NCBI RefSeq assembly: GCF_003259335.1
Contig: NZ_QLLL01000010.1
Span: 62,001 to 126,000 of the forward strand
DNA from: Chitinophaga skermanii
Lineage (GTDB): Bacteria; Bacteroidota; Bacteroidia; Chitinophagales; Chitinophagaceae
Direction of reading: 5' to 3'
DNA length: 64,000 bases
Position 1 is the stretch's first letter. Every line of letters begins with the position of its first letter. A program made the translations under genes and the position numbers. Under the pieces are notes generated by a model, which ran no database searches, was not told where the DNA came from, and saw only the letters and a program-made list of their open reading frames with translations. Below, piece by piece: positions 34,602-44,332 of this stretch.

Positions 34602-36299
34602 ATGATGGACGACAGCTTCGCAAACAATAGTTTACAAACGAGCACAGAACAACTGAAAACAAGTATTTCCGTAGCCGGGAACCTAGACCTCTACCGTGCA
34701 CTGTATGATACGATTGATGAAGGGGTGGTAATTATGGAACTGGAACGGGATGAAGCAGGGAATATCCAAGATATTCTTTACTTAGAAGTGAACCCATCAT
34801 TTGAACGCCACACAGGTTGGACAAACGTTGTAGGCAAGCGTGCCAGCGAATTGGTTCCCCATCTTGAGAAAGTTTTCCTCGATAATGTACAACATGTAGC
34901 AGATACAGGCGAACCTACCCGTATTGAAGAGTATACGGCCGACATGAATCGTTGGCTAAATGTTCTCTACTTACGTATCGGCGAGAGAGGAAGCCCTTAC
35001 TTAGCCGCCGTATTTAGTGATGTAACAGAGCGAAAACGAACTGAAAGCTCACTCTATGAAAGCGAAGAGCGACATGCGTTTTTACTCAAATTAAGTGATG
35101 AACTTCGTGCTGAAACCACACCTAACGATGTAGGAAACCGCGCAACGCAAATAGTTGCCGAATACTTCAAATCCGATCGATGCTATACTTGCAGAGTATT
35201 GCCCAGCGAAAAAACCAGCTTTGTTGTACACGAATTCAATAAGCCAGGCTTAAACTCCATGTTGGGAGAATACAAGTTCAAAGATTATCCGTTAGCGACT
35301 ACATTAATGGCGGCCAAAACTTTAGCTATTCATGATGTAGCAACAGACCCCAATTTGTCGGAACTAGATAGAATATCGTATAGCGCCATTCCTCTCAATT
35401 CCTTCATTTGCGTAATGCTGAAAAAAGGAAAGGATTTCGTTTGGTCATTTGTAATAGGCATGAAAGGCACGAGAAATTGGACAACCAACGAAGTACGCCT
35501 CACAGAAGAACTGGCAGAACGAATTTGGTCGGCTATCGAACGTACCCAAAATGAACAAGATCTCCGTCAAACTGCTGCGGCCTTAAGGGAAAATGAATGG
35601 CAATTGAAGCAATTACTCAAGCTACGCGACGAGTTTATCGCTATTGCCAGCCACGAGTTAAAAACGCCTGTTACCAGCATTAAAACCTACGCCGAAATTG
35701 TGCAGGAACGTATGATTGAAAAGAACCTCGTAGAAGAAAGCGACATCCTAAAACGCTTAAACGCCCAGATTGATCGCTTAACGGTACTGATCAACGACCT
35801 TCTCGACACCACTAAAACCGCCGAAGGCAAACTCAGCTTCCAATTCGGACCTACCAATATGAATGAAGTTATCCAAGAACGTCTTGAAGAAATACGCGGC
35901 GCCACTTCTCATACCTTCTGCCTGGAATTGTCGGCTTTGCCAGATGCCATGGCCGATAAGGAAAGGATTGGGCAAGTTGTATCTAACTTACTCACAAATG
36001 CTATTAAATATTCCCCTGCCAAATCAACCATCACCATCTCTAGTACAGCACTGCCAAATGGCGTAGAATTGAGTGTACGTGATGAAGGTTACGGTATATC
36101 CATAGAAGATCAAGCCAAGATTTTCGATAGGTTTTACCGCGTTACAGATAATAAAATGGATACTTTTCCCGGTATGGGATTAGGCTTGTATATTTCTTCA
36201 CAAATAGTACAGCGCCACCAAGGTATGCTAAGGGTTGAAAGTGAATTGGGGAAAGGTTCGAAGTTTGTGTTTTCTATCCCGTTGAAGCGGGAAGGGTAA
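34602..36299 (+). CDS. PAS-GAF sensor histidine kinase
   Basis: 565 residues without transmembrane helices, so cytoplasmic. PAS domain about 25-150 ('LYDTIDEGVVIMEL'...'SDVTERKRTE'), GAF domain about 160-320, HisKA about 335-405 with H351 in 'IASHELKTP', and HATPase about 445-560 with an N box ('NLLTNAIKYSP') and G boxes ('DEGYGISIED', 'GMGLGLYIS'). The GAF domain has a Cys pair in 'RCYTCRV', but no evidence for a bilin is visible. No response regulator gene is adjacent, so it is an orphan kinase. Confidence 0.92.
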   Translation: MMDDSFANNSLQTSTEQLKTSISVAGNLDLYRALYDTIDEGVVIMELERDEAGNIQDILYLEVNPSFERHTGWTNVVGKRASELVPHLEKVFLDNVQHVADTGEPTRIEEYTADMNRWLNVLYLRIGERGSPYLAAVFSDVTERKRTESSLYESEERHAFLLKLSDELRAETTPNDVGNRATQIVAEYFKSDRCYTCRVLPSEKTSFVVHEFNKPGLNSMLGEYKFKDYPLATTLMAAKTLAIHDVATDPNLSELDRISYSAIPLNSFICVMLKKGKDFVWSFVIGMKGTRNWTTNEVRLTEELAERIWSAIERTQNEQDLRQTAAALRENEWQLKQLLKLRDEFIAIASHELKTPVTSIKTYAEIVQERMIEKNLVEESDILKRLNAQIDRLTVLINDLLDTTKTAEGKLSFQFGPTNMNEVIQERLEEIRGATSHTFCLELSALPDAMADKERIGQVVSNLLTNAIKYSPAKSTITISSTALPNGVELSVRDEGYGISIEDQAKIFDRFYRVTDNKMDTFPGMGLGLYISSQIVQRHQGMLRVESELGKGSKFVFSIPLKREG

Positions 36300-36327
36300 C
36301 TATTTACATCATCAACATTCCTATCAT

Positions 36328-36369
36328 AAAAAAAGCTCCTGCAAGTATTACTTACAGGAGCTTTTTTTT
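36328..36369. terminator. Bidirectional terminator between histidine kinase and PBP1A genes
   Basis: AAAAAAGCTCCTG/CAGGAGCTTTTTT with an inner AAGTA/TACTT-type stem. A and T runs on both sides. Confidence 0.88.
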
Positions 36370-36382
36370 ATTGTTTAGCTGC

Positions 36383-38806
36383 TTATTGTCCGCCACCAGG
36401 TTTTGGTTTCGGAGGGTATTGCGCTTTCGGCTCAGTACCTGCAGGCTTCGTGTCTTTTTCTTTCTCTTTCTTCTCTTTCTCTTCGCGTGCTTTAGCTTCT
36501 TTATCAGCTTCTGCTTCTGCTTTTTTCACGTCGATCACTTCATCACCATAACCACCGTAATCTTCAACAGTACCATTACCGGCATTCTCAACTTCAGCGC
36601 CCGGCTGTACGTTCGTTTCGTAGTTTAGGAAGATATCGTCGTGGAGTGATGCAGGGATTGGGAACGTAGTTTTAGTATCGTAACCCAATGATTTGTCTTG
36701 CAACACTTTTTGGTAGAAGTAAGCCCAAATTGGTAAGCCTGTATTGGCACCTTGTCCCATGGCTGTAGACGAGAAGCGGAGATAGTTGTTATCACAACCT
36801 ACCCAAGCACCGGCTAACAATTGTGGCGTGTAACCAATAAACCAACCATCGGTGTTATCGTTCGTAGTACCAGTTTTACCGGCGATTTCACCTTGTAAGT
36901 TATAACGGAAGCGTAAACGAGCACCTGTACCACCTGAAGTAGTAACACCTTCCATCATTTTCACCATGGTATAAGCGTTGGTTTCATTGATGACTTCCCG
37001 TTTTTCACTCGCAAATGTTTCGAGGATATTACCATAACGATCTTCAATACGTGTGATGTAGGTAGGTTTGGTAATCATACCACGACCAGGGAACATTGTA
37101 TACGCTTGCAACATCTCGTACAATGATATTTCAGACACACCCAAAGCAATCGAAGGGTACGGTTCAATCTTCGTAGAAAACTTAATCTCGGAGTTCACAA
37201 AGTTTGCAAAAGCTTTCGGGTTCAATGTTTTAATCAAGTATACCGATACCAAGTTCAGCGATTTCGCCAAGGCACCCGCCATTGAAATAGTACCGCCTAC
37301 AGACCCTTCCGAGTTGCGGCTGATCGTCCAGTTACCAATCGTTACCGGTTCATTCGGTAACATGGTGTTTGGAGAAATACCGTTGATCAAAGCAAAGCAA
37401 TACAAGAATGGTTTGAAAGTAGAACCAACTTGGCGACGTGTTTTATACACGTGATCATTCTTGAAGTAACGGAAATCCGGTCCACCTACCCAAGCCTTTA
37501 CTTCCCCATTAATAGGGTCCATGGCCATGAAACCAGCTTGTAATACTGCTCTCATGTACTTAATAGAATCGATCGGCGTCATTACCGTATCAATTTCATT
37601 TACCGACGGGTCAGTAAAGCTCTTCCAGCTAAATACTTTCATCTTCGTTGGGGTGTTGAATTGCTTCTTCACCTCTTCTTTGATTTGATCGTCGGTAATA
37701 TCTGGTGTGTTTTTAATGATCTGGTAGCGTTCAGTTTGTACTACGAACGAGTCTAACTGGGCCGACCATTTCTTCCAAACACTACCTGATTTAATATCGT
37801 TTTGTTGGTAGAATACTTTTTGGAGGTCTTTTAAGTGGTGCATCACCGCTTCTTCCGCGTATATCTGCATACGTGGGTTGATGGTGGTGTAGATTTTAAG
37901 ACCGTCGCGGTAGAGGTTATAATTGGAACCATCGGCTTTCTTGTGGTTAGCACACCAGGTTTTCAATTCACCACGCAACACTTCTCTAAAGTAAGGCGCT
38001 AAACCTTTGTTATGATCTATTTTGTTATAGCGTAAAACGATCGGTAAGCTCTTTGTTTTTTCCCCTTCGGCAGCCGTTAAGTAATTGTTTTTCACCATTT
38101 GGTCGAGCACGGTGTTTCTACGTTTCAATGCTTCGTAAGGATTACGGCGAGGGTTGTACAAGGTTACCCCTTTCAACATACCCACTAAAGTAGCCGCTTC
38201 TTCCACGCTAAGGCGCGAAGGATCTTTACTAAAAAACGTACGAGCACCGTTTTCGATACCATATACGTTATCGCCGAAAGCGACGGTATTTAAATAAAGA
38301 GTAATAATTTCTTCTTTCGTGAAGTTACGTTCAAGTTTTACAGCAATCACCCATTCAGTTAGCTTTTGGAAAGCACGCTTAATGGGGTTGGACGCGCGCA
38401 TACCTGCACCATTGTCGGCTTGGAGGTTCAGCGCTAACTGTTGTGTGATAGTACTGGAACCACGTTTCTTCCCTACTAACAAATAGAAAGGGATAGCCAT
38501 GGTACTACGGGCATCGATACCGGAGTGACTATAAAAGCGTTCATCTTCTGTAGCGATCAACGCATTAATAACATTCTTCGAAATATCGTTGTATTCTACA
38601 TTCGAGCGATCAACTTGGTAATATTTACCCATTACGGTACCATCATCGGCCAATACTTCGGAGGCCAATGCAGCGCGTGGGTTTTCTAATTCTTCCATGG
38701 ATGGCATATTGCCGATGATACGGAAGTTGATAAGCAAAAGGATAATTAAAAACAATCCCAGCCCACCTAAGACCGTCAGCCACAATATTTTAACCGATTT
38801 CTTCAT
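36383..38806 (-). CDS. Bifunctional penicillin-binding protein 1A
   Basis: Class A PBP that polymerises and cross-links peptidoglycan. 807 residues: one N-terminal membrane helix (about 5-28), a glycosyltransferase family 51 domain (about 60-230, 'IATEDERFYSHSGID' with the catalytic Glu), and a transpeptidase domain (about 430-700) with SxxK in 'VGSTFKPF', SxN in 'KSLNL', and KTG in 'AGKTGTTND'. The last roughly 60 residues are a Lys/Glu/Pro-rich disordered tail. An ATG at 38815 would add three residues. A TAGTTTTG -7 element lies 32 bases upstream. Confidence 0.93.
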   Translation of the reverse strand: MKKSVKILWLTVLGGLGLFLIILLLINFRIIGNMPSMEELENPRAALASEVLADDGTVMGKYYQVDRSNVEYNDISKNVINALIATEDERFYSHSGIDARSTMAIPFYLLVGKKRGSSTITQQLALNLQADNGAGMRASNPIKRAFQKLTEWVIAVKLERNFTKEEIITLYLNTVAFGDNVYGIENGARTFFSKDPSRLSVEEAATLVGMLKGVTLYNPRRNPYEALKRRNTVLDQMVKNNYLTAAEGEKTKSLPIVLRYNKIDHNKGLAPYFREVLRGELKTWCANHKKADGSNYNLYRDGLKIYTTINPRMQIYAEEAVMHHLKDLQKVFYQQNDIKSGSVWKKWSAQLDSFVVQTERYQIIKNTPDITDDQIKEEVKKQFNTPTKMKVFSWKSFTDPSVNEIDTVMTPIDSIKYMRAVLQAGFMAMDPINGEVKAWVGGPDFRYFKNDHVYKTRRQVGSTFKPFLYCFALINGISPNTMLPNEPVTIGNWTISRNSEGSVGGTISMAGALAKSLNLVSVYLIKTLNPKAFANFVNSEIKFSTKIEPYPSIALGVSEISLYEMLQAYTMFPGRGMITKPTYITRIEDRYGNILETFASEKREVINETNAYTMVKMMEGVTTSGGTGARLRFRYNLQGEIAGKTGTTNDNTDGWFIGYTPQLLAGAWVGCDNNYLRFSSTAMGQGANTGLPIWAYFYQKVLQDKSLGYDTKTTFPIPASLHDDIFLNYETNVQPGAEVENAGNGTVEDYGGYGDEVIDVKKAEAEADKEAKAREEKEKKEKEKDTKPAGTEPKAQYPPKPKPGGGQ

Positions 38807-38888
38807 ATAATGCATTAAATTAAGTGCAACAGCGGCACAAAACTATTGAAAATTATTACTAATAGGTACTAATATGCTGTTAAACTCT

Positions 38889-41800
38889 TTACTGGTAATT
38901 TCCAAGGAAAAACTTCTTATACCCTTCTATGTCTTTCGTTGTGTTGAGCAAGATAAAGTTGTCACGTGAAATAATAAACAATGTGTAATCCACTGGTTTT
39001 ATTCTCGGGATAATCGTTGTAGGCGCTTGTTTCTCTATCTCTTCCAAGTAATCTAAGGCAGATTGTTCGTTCGGGAATAACCTGAAAATAAGCATTACTT
39101 CTGTTGGCGTTAAAACGAAACTACTAGCCTCGATTTTGTCGTTTACGTGCTTCTCGGCATTGTATTTCGAAAATTGTGCCACACCTTCATCTATCAACGC
39201 TTTTTCAACTCTTTTGAACGATAATACAACGAAATGGGGATTCGCTGCCTTCAAATCTTCAGGACCCAATTTATAGGGCGTCACCGGTTTTTCTACCACA
39301 GGTGCAGCTGGCGCCGCAGCTATAGCTGGCGCATTTTTCGCTACAGAATCTGTAAATGCTTTCTTCACAGCGGCTGAATCCACCAAGTTAGGCTGGGGAT
39401 TTTGCCAAGGATAACGCATTGTTACGTTTTCATCCACTTTGGCCGTATTCTTCGCATCAATTGGTTGGTTTTGAAGGGAAGATAAATACCCTACAATTTC
39501 CTGCTTCCTGTCTAAAACGTTCAGCATGCCTTGTGCTTGGTTAATAATAGCATCATCAGCCGGGTATTTCGTAATCACGTTTGCAATTGCTTTCTTACCA
39601 TTCTCTTCGTCGCCCAATTTCACCAATGCCATCCCCTCTAAGAGGTCGAATTGTGCTTGGTGAGGGTATATTTTATAGAGCGAATCGGCTTGGCGTTTAT
39701 TGTCAATCACCACGCTGTAATTGCCCGATAAGTAATTAATATATGCCGAATCGTACAGGGCCAGGGCGCCTTTCTTCACATCGTCGCTCGCACTTTCAAT
39801 TTTACCTACTTTAATAAGGGTAGCGTAATTGGTATGGCCAAACTGGTTTAAGAGTTGATTTTTGTATAAATCGGCGGTATTGGGGTTGTTGATCTTGTTA
39901 TTCCAAACATACAACGAGTACAATACTTCTGGCTTTTTCTCGTATGCGGGGTAGCGTTGTAAAAGAGTATCGTATGTTTTTATACCATCTTTGTAATTCT
40001 CAAGTTTGTCGCTGTACAATTTACCCAAATCGTAATATGATGCTTGTTGCTTGCGCTTGCTGGCATCCATTTGGGCGCCTGTTAATGGCAAGTTTTCTAC
40101 TAACATATCTACGGTAATACTATCGGCTGGTAGTCTTTCCAGGTTTTTCGCTACTAACTGCGCTTCCACACTGTCGATGCCACTCATATCCAAAGGCTCG
40201 TTATTCCCCTTTGGTGCACCGGCTAACCCAGCGGCAGAAGATCTACGCCAGTTATCCACAGGTGCCCTGTTCCCCCAACGTTTCTTAAACTCTTGTAAAC
40301 CACTCGATTTTGTTACTTGGTTGTAGAAGTACCAATCGCCAGATCCATCATCATACCCTCCAGCAGCAGAACCATTTTGCGGGTTGTTGCGGTAGAAAGG
40401 ATTACTGTTGATTAAACGTTGCTGGGTAACGGCCGCGTTCGGTGCTACATAGTTGCTATAGTTCCCTTGTTGCTGGTTATTAGCTTGGTTTGCACGCATG
40501 CGGGCCGTGTTCTTGATTTCACCTAAACGTTTCTCTAAAAACACGTTCCTCGCCGAAGGGTCCATCTTAGCTATTTGTTGCAAGCTGTCTTCTTGGCGAA
40601 TTAATTTAATGTGTGCGTCGATTTGACTCAATACATCTTTCCTAGCATTTACGATATCGGCGCCAACAAAATCGGGCGGCATAATAGCCGCTACGCTATC
40701 GTAGTACACCTTGGCACCGGCAAAGTTTTTAGCGCCGTAGCGCATATCGGCCAATGCTTTGTAGGTAACAGCGCGTTGTACTTGGTTATTACTTTCTACG
40801 GTTAAGGCCTTCTGCAGGTAAGTTTCGGCAAGGCCGGGATCTTTCTCCAAGGCAATTTCTGCCATGGTATAGTAAATAATGTCTTTATACGGGATAAAAT
40901 TCTCTTTCCTTAACATCCGTTGCAAGGCTTCGATGCTTTGTTCTGGTGTACCGCCTGTAGAAAGGATATTGGCTTTGGCCACTTGTAACCTTGCCTGGAA
41001 ATCCATTAAAGCATCGGGCTTGGTATCGATCACTTTTTGGAAGCAATAGAGTGAGCTATCGAACTTTTTCTGCGAAGCGTAAATCTGGCCAAGAATAAAG
41101 TACATTCTTGCTCTTTGGTTACGGTTATCGCTGTGCTTAATGGCAATCTTCAGCGGTTCTACCGTTTCGTTATAGCGTTGCTGTTTGTAGTATTGGAAGG
41201 CCTTCATTTCTGCCAAGTTGCCTTTGAGGCGCTTAGGGAAATAAGGGTCGTCGGTGAGTACGTTTAGGAGCGACTGTGCATCGTCGTACTGCTCTTGTTC
41301 GAGGTGCACTTTGGCTTGCCAGAGGAACGCGTCGTTCCTAGAGGCTGGGTGTTTGAATTTACCGAAGAAACCTTTTCTTTTTTCGCGGGTGGCGATTGAA
41401 AGTTGGTTATCGGTATTGGTACCAATCACGGTTTTATATTCTTTCTTCTTTTTAGGGGCGAAGGTGGTATTGATGTATTGAAAGGTTTTGGTAGCGTTCT
41501 CCCAGTCCGTTTTATAATAATAGGCTTTCCCGATGATGAAATAGCAGTCGTCGATCCATTTCCCACGGGGATCGTGGATATGGATGGCGATGGAAGCTCT
41601 TTGGATCACTGAATCCAGGTCGGATTGGTTGAGGTTGAGGCTTTCCGGCGAGTAAGGATAGAATGGCAAGAAGGCTGCGTAGTTATCTACTCTTTGCTGG
41701 TTGATACCGTCGAGGATACCTGCTAATTGGAGTTTCGCATGATAGTAATAATTGTACCGCGTGGTCATATCTTGGAAGAACTTCCTCTTCCATGTCCATC

Positions 41801-41993
41801 TTTTCGCCATCATCTTTTCAGACGGCGTTCTTTTGTCCACTGTTTTGGGAGTTGGAGTGGTCGTAGCAGTAGATGATTGCGTGGTGGTGGATGCGTTTTT
41901 CGGCTTGATTAATTGGCCTGTAGCAAGTTGACAATTAAACAAGAGCATTCCGATTGCGCAAGCACCGATATATAAAAAGCGGATACAATTCAT
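38889..41993 (-). CDS. Type IX secretion system PorW/SprE-like TPR protein
   Basis: 1034 residues, mostly tetratricopeptide-type repeats. It starts with a signal sequence with Cys at residue 21 in 'LLFNC' (a weak lipobox). Then follow a Thr/Pro-rich linker, TPR-like arrays (about 75-470 and 630-830), a Pro/Ala-rich segment and a C-terminal domain ('FVVLSFKRVEKALIDEGVAQFSKYNAEKH'). The order and the N-terminal 'FFQDMTTRYNYYYHA' match SprE/PorW, required for type IX secretion and gliding in Flavobacterium. No other T9SS gene is in the window. A start a little downstream is possible. Confidence 0.78.
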   Translation of the reverse strand: MNCIRFLYIGACAIGMLLFNCQLATGQLIKPKNASTTTQSSTATTTPTPKTVDKRTPSEKMMAKRWTWKRKFFQDMTTRYNYYYHAKLQLAGILDGINQQRVDNYAAFLPFYPYSPESLNLNQSDLDSVIQRASIAIHIHDPRGKWIDDCYFIIGKAYYYKTDWENATKTFQYINTTFAPKKKKEYKTVIGTNTDNQLSIATREKRKGFFGKFKHPASRNDAFLWQAKVHLEQEQYDDAQSLLNVLTDDPYFPKRLKGNLAEMKAFQYYKQQRYNETVEPLKIAIKHSDNRNQRARMYFILGQIYASQKKFDSSLYCFQKVIDTKPDALMDFQARLQVAKANILSTGGTPEQSIEALQRMLRKENFIPYKDIIYYTMAEIALEKDPGLAETYLQKALTVESNNQVQRAVTYKALADMRYGAKNFAGAKVYYDSVAAIMPPDFVGADIVNARKDVLSQIDAHIKLIRQEDSLQQIAKMDPSARNVFLEKRLGEIKNTARMRANQANNQQQGNYSNYVAPNAAVTQQRLINSNPFYRNNPQNGSAAGGYDDGSGDWYFYNQVTKSSGLQEFKKRWGNRAPVDNWRRSSAAGLAGAPKGNNEPLDMSGIDSVEAQLVAKNLERLPADSITVDMLVENLPLTGAQMDASKRKQQASYYDLGKLYSDKLENYKDGIKTYDTLLQRYPAYEKKPEVLYSLYVWNNKINNPNTADLYKNQLLNQFGHTNYATLIKVGKIESASDDVKKGALALYDSAYINYLSGNYSVVIDNKRQADSLYKIYPHQAQFDLLEGMALVKLGDEENGKKAIANVITKYPADDAIINQAQGMLNVLDRKQEIVGYLSSLQNQPIDAKNTAKVDENVTMRYPWQNPQPNLVDSAAVKKAFTDSVAKNAPAIAAAPAAPVVEKPVTPYKLGPEDLKAANPHFVVLSFKRVEKALIDEGVAQFSKYNAEKHVNDKIEASSFVLTPTEVMLIFRLFPNEQSALDYLEEIEKQAPTTIIPRIKPVDYTLFIISRDNFILLNTTKDIEGYKKFFLGNYQ

Positions 41994-42149
41994 GTATACA
42001 GGGTGAATAAAAGCGAATATATATAACTACGTAGACGAAAAAATATTTTAAAGATATGATAATTTTTTTCTTTGCTAGGAGACTAGGAGAATTTGTTTAA
42101 CTTTAGCGCCCTAATAAGGATTGTTTTTAGAAACCGATATCAAACAGTC

Positions 42150-42578
42150 ATGGCCGGAGAAAGCAAAAGCAGTAAAAATATCAAACCAAACAAAAACAAA
42201 GGGAAACGCTTAGAACGTTTGCAGCATAAATACCGTTTGGTAATTATGAATGACGACACATACGAAGAAGTGACCTCTTTCCGTTTATCTCGCATGAGTG
42301 TTTATGTGGCCATGAGTACCGTGTTTGTATTATTGGTAGCCATCACTGTAGCTACTGTTGTTTTCACACCATTACGTTATTATATCCCTGGGTATGGTGA
42401 TTTGAAGCAACGTAAAGAATATTTAACATTGAAAATGAGGGCCGATTCAATGCAAAAGGCCATTATTGCACGCGACCAATATCTTGAGAATGTGAAGCAG
42501 GTGATTAACGGAAGTTTCACCGGTAAGTTGGATACTACCTTATTAAAGGTACCTAAGCAAGACAACAGTACATATTAA
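42150..42578 (+). CDS. Single-pass membrane protein beside bactofilin; resembles an N-terminal domain without its M23 peptidase
   Basis: 142 residues: a basic start (MAGESKSSKNIKPNKNKGKR), an 'LQHKYRLVIMNDDTYEEV' segment, one transmembrane helix (about 60-82), and a periplasmic amphipathic part with 'YIPGYGDLKQRKEYL'. The layout up to the coiled part is that of the N-terminal anchor of Bacteroidota M23 peptidases that often flank bactofilin genes, but no peptidase domain follows: after the stop there are only about 130 non-coding bases. The frame is open 19 codons upstream (ATG 42093), which I consider unlikely. Confidence 0.6.
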   Translation: MAGESKSSKNIKPNKNKGKRLERLQHKYRLVIMNDDTYEEVTSFRLSRMSVYVAMSTVFVLLVAITVATVVFTPLRYYIPGYGDLKQRKEYLTLKMRADSMQKAIIARDQYLENVKQVINGSFTGKLDTTLLKVPKQDNSTY

Positions 42579-42705
42579 TTAGGATTTCATACAACTGGAT
42601 AGGATTGATTTAACCGGCTCGGCATAGAATTCGGTGAGATTAACTTATATGTTATAATTATTTACTATCTTAGATAAACTTTAAACCTGAAAAACCTTTA
42701 AACCT

Positions 42706-43131
42706 ATGTTTAACCGAGGTAATACAAAAAGCGAAGGCGTAATGCCTACATCGAACATCAATATCATTGGTTATGGTACAACCATTAAAGGCGATATTGT
42801 ATGCGAAGGAGATATTAGAATTGATGGCCAGGTAGAAGGTCTTGTAAACACGAAGGCGAAGATCGTAGTGGGCCCAGAAGGTGAAATCACCGGCGATTTA
42901 CAATGCAATAGCGCGGATATCTTAGGTAAAGTAACCGGTATTATCAAGGTTGATGATATATTGTTCTTGAAAGGGAATGCTGTAGTTAAAGGCGATGTGT
43001 TCACGAAACATTTCGAAATGGAACCTACCGCGAATTTCAATGGTCGTTGCCACATGGAGCCTGCCCATTCCGAGGCAAAACCATCTAAGCATGAAAAATC
43101 AAAACTCAAACCAGAAGAAACTGCCGCCTAG
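42706..43131 (+). CDS. Bactofilin (polymer-forming cytoskeletal protein)
   Basis: 141 residues: the bactofilin beta-helix (about 15-115) with regular strands such as 'GYGTTIKGDI', 'GDIRIDGQVEGLV', 'GEITGDLQC' and 'GNAVVKGDVF', preceded by a short Asn/Ser-rich head and followed by a basic Lys/Glu tail (about 118-141). Bactofilins polymerise without nucleotides and recruit cell-wall enzymes. The gene follows the anchored protein of the same strand and overlaps the next gene by 41 bases. Confidence 0.92.
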   Translation: MFNRGNTKSEGVMPTSNINIIGYGTTIKGDIVCEGDIRIDGQVEGLVNTKAKIVVGPEGEITGDLQCNSADILGKVTGIIKVDDILFLKGNAVVKGDVFTKHFEMEPTANFNGRCHMEPAHSEAKPSKHEKSKLKPEETAA

Positions 43132-43330
43132 TAACAAAGAGTTACTCATGCGCTACGCAGGCTTAGCTTTCCAAATGCTGGCCGGTATTGGCGTGGCGTT
43201 ATTCGCCGGCTATAAGATTGACCAGTGGGTAGGCATTCGCTTCCCACTGTTCATGATAATTTTTTCTTTACTGGCATTAGCAGTACTTTTGTGGCAAATT
43301 ATAAAAGATACTAGTAAGCATGATCGATAA
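43091..43330 (+). CDS. AtpZ/AtpI-family small membrane protein
   Basis: 79 residues with two transmembrane helices (about 21-42 and 48-70) and a conserved 'AGYKIDQWVG' loop between them, as in the AtpZ/AtpI family that precedes F-type ATP synthase genes. It overlaps bactofilin by 41 bases in another frame; the later ATG at 43148 would avoid this but shortens the N-terminus. ATP synthase genes are not in the downstream DNA, which continues with SprT. Confidence 0.75.
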   Translation: MKNQNSNQKKLPPSNKELLMRYAGLAFQMLAGIGVALFAGYKIDQWVGIRFPLFMIIFSLLALAVLLWQIIKDTSKHDR

Positions 43331-43709
43331 ATTCGTGATCCGTCTCGTTGCCTATTTCGCTTTAATCACTGCCGCATTATTTGTACTGAAACCGCAACTT
43401 CTATCCCAAAACGCACACTTCTACGTGCTCGTTGGTGGTAATGTATTCATGGCAGCTATTACAGCCCTCTCCTACCACCTTAATAAAAAAGGCCTGAAAG
43501 CTAAAAACAACAATACCTTCGTTCAGATGGTATACCTTTCTACCTTCTCTAAATTATTCCTCTGCTTAATCGCCATCGTAGCCTACGTGTTACTTACACG
43601 CGACAACATTAGCAAAATCAGCATTTTCATTTTATTAGGATTTTACCTCGTGTACACCGTCGTAGAAACCATTAGCATCTACGGCAATACGGGAAAAAAT
43701 AACTCGTAG
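43320..43709 (+). CDS. Small membrane protein of unknown function
   Basis: 129 residues with four predicted transmembrane helices (about 5-25, 35-53, 68-90, 97-118). Not firmly recognised. Its place after AtpZ, overlapping it by 11 bases, matches the second small membrane protein (AtpI-like) that often follows in Bacteroidota, so it may belong to the ATP synthase accessory set. This is inference from position. Confidence 0.65.
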   Translation: MIDKFVIRLVAYFALITAALFVLKPQLLSQNAHFYVLVGGNVFMAAITALSYHLNKKGLKAKNNNTFVQMVYLSTFSKLFLCLIAIVAYVLLTRDNISKISIFILLGFYLVYTVVETISIYGNTGKNNS

Positions 43710-43711
43710 TC

Positions 43712-44332
43712 TTGAAAAAAGAACATCCTTTACAAGCACTCGCCAGCTATATGCCAAAGGGTGCTTTCGATTTAGTTGTTCCATATATCACTTTCTATAA
43801 AGTTGAACTAACGCTTACCCGTGAAAGGCAAAGCGTACTGGGCGACTATCGCCATCCCTACCAAGGGAAAGGGCACCGTATTAGCATCAATTCTACCCTG
43901 AATAAATACGCCTTCCTCATCACGCTACTGCACGAGCTAGCGCACCTTACCACGTATATTCAATTTGGTAACCGCGTAGCTGCTCATGGTAAGGAATGGA
44001 AGATGGAGTTTTCGAAGATTTTAAAGGAATTTGTTGGTCAGAACTTATTCCCGCCAGATGTTGAATTGGCCGTTCGTACAAGCCTACAAAACCCGGCTGC
44101 CAGCTCATGTGCCGACGAACAGCTGATGCGGGTGCTTAAACAATACGACGAGCAAAAAGAAAACCACTATCTCGTAGAGCAATTGCCCCCTGGCACTTTA
44201 TTTAAAACCAAAGACGGCCGAGTTTTCCGAAAAGGGGAACGCATCCGCAAACGCTTCCGTTGCGAAGAAGTAACCACCAAGCGTATTTACCTCTTTAGCC
44301 CAGTGTACGAAGTGGAAATGCTTACGGCTTAA
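43712..44332 (+). CDS. SprT-like zinc metalloprotease-fold protein
   Basis: 206 residues with the zinc motif HELAH (H74, E75, H78) and a further His/Glu region 'NRVAAHGKEWKMEF', as in SprT/SPRTN-type proteins. The C-terminal half is basic, contains a single Cys and lacks a clear zinc ribbon. The start is TTG, 2 bases after the preceding stop. The 3' end overlaps the convergent OsmC gene by 11 bases. A SprT-type role in DNA-protein crosslink repair is only family-based. Confidence 0.82.
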   Translation: MKKEHPLQALASYMPKGAFDLVVPYITFYKVELTLTRERQSVLGDYRHPYQGKGHRISINSTLNKYAFLITLLHELAHLTTYIQFGNRVAAHGKEWKMEFSKILKEFVGQNLFPPDVELAVRTSLQNPAASSCADEQLMRVLKQYDEQKENHYLVEQLPPGTLFKTKDGRVFRKGERIRKRFRCEEVTTKRIYLFSPVYEVEMLTA

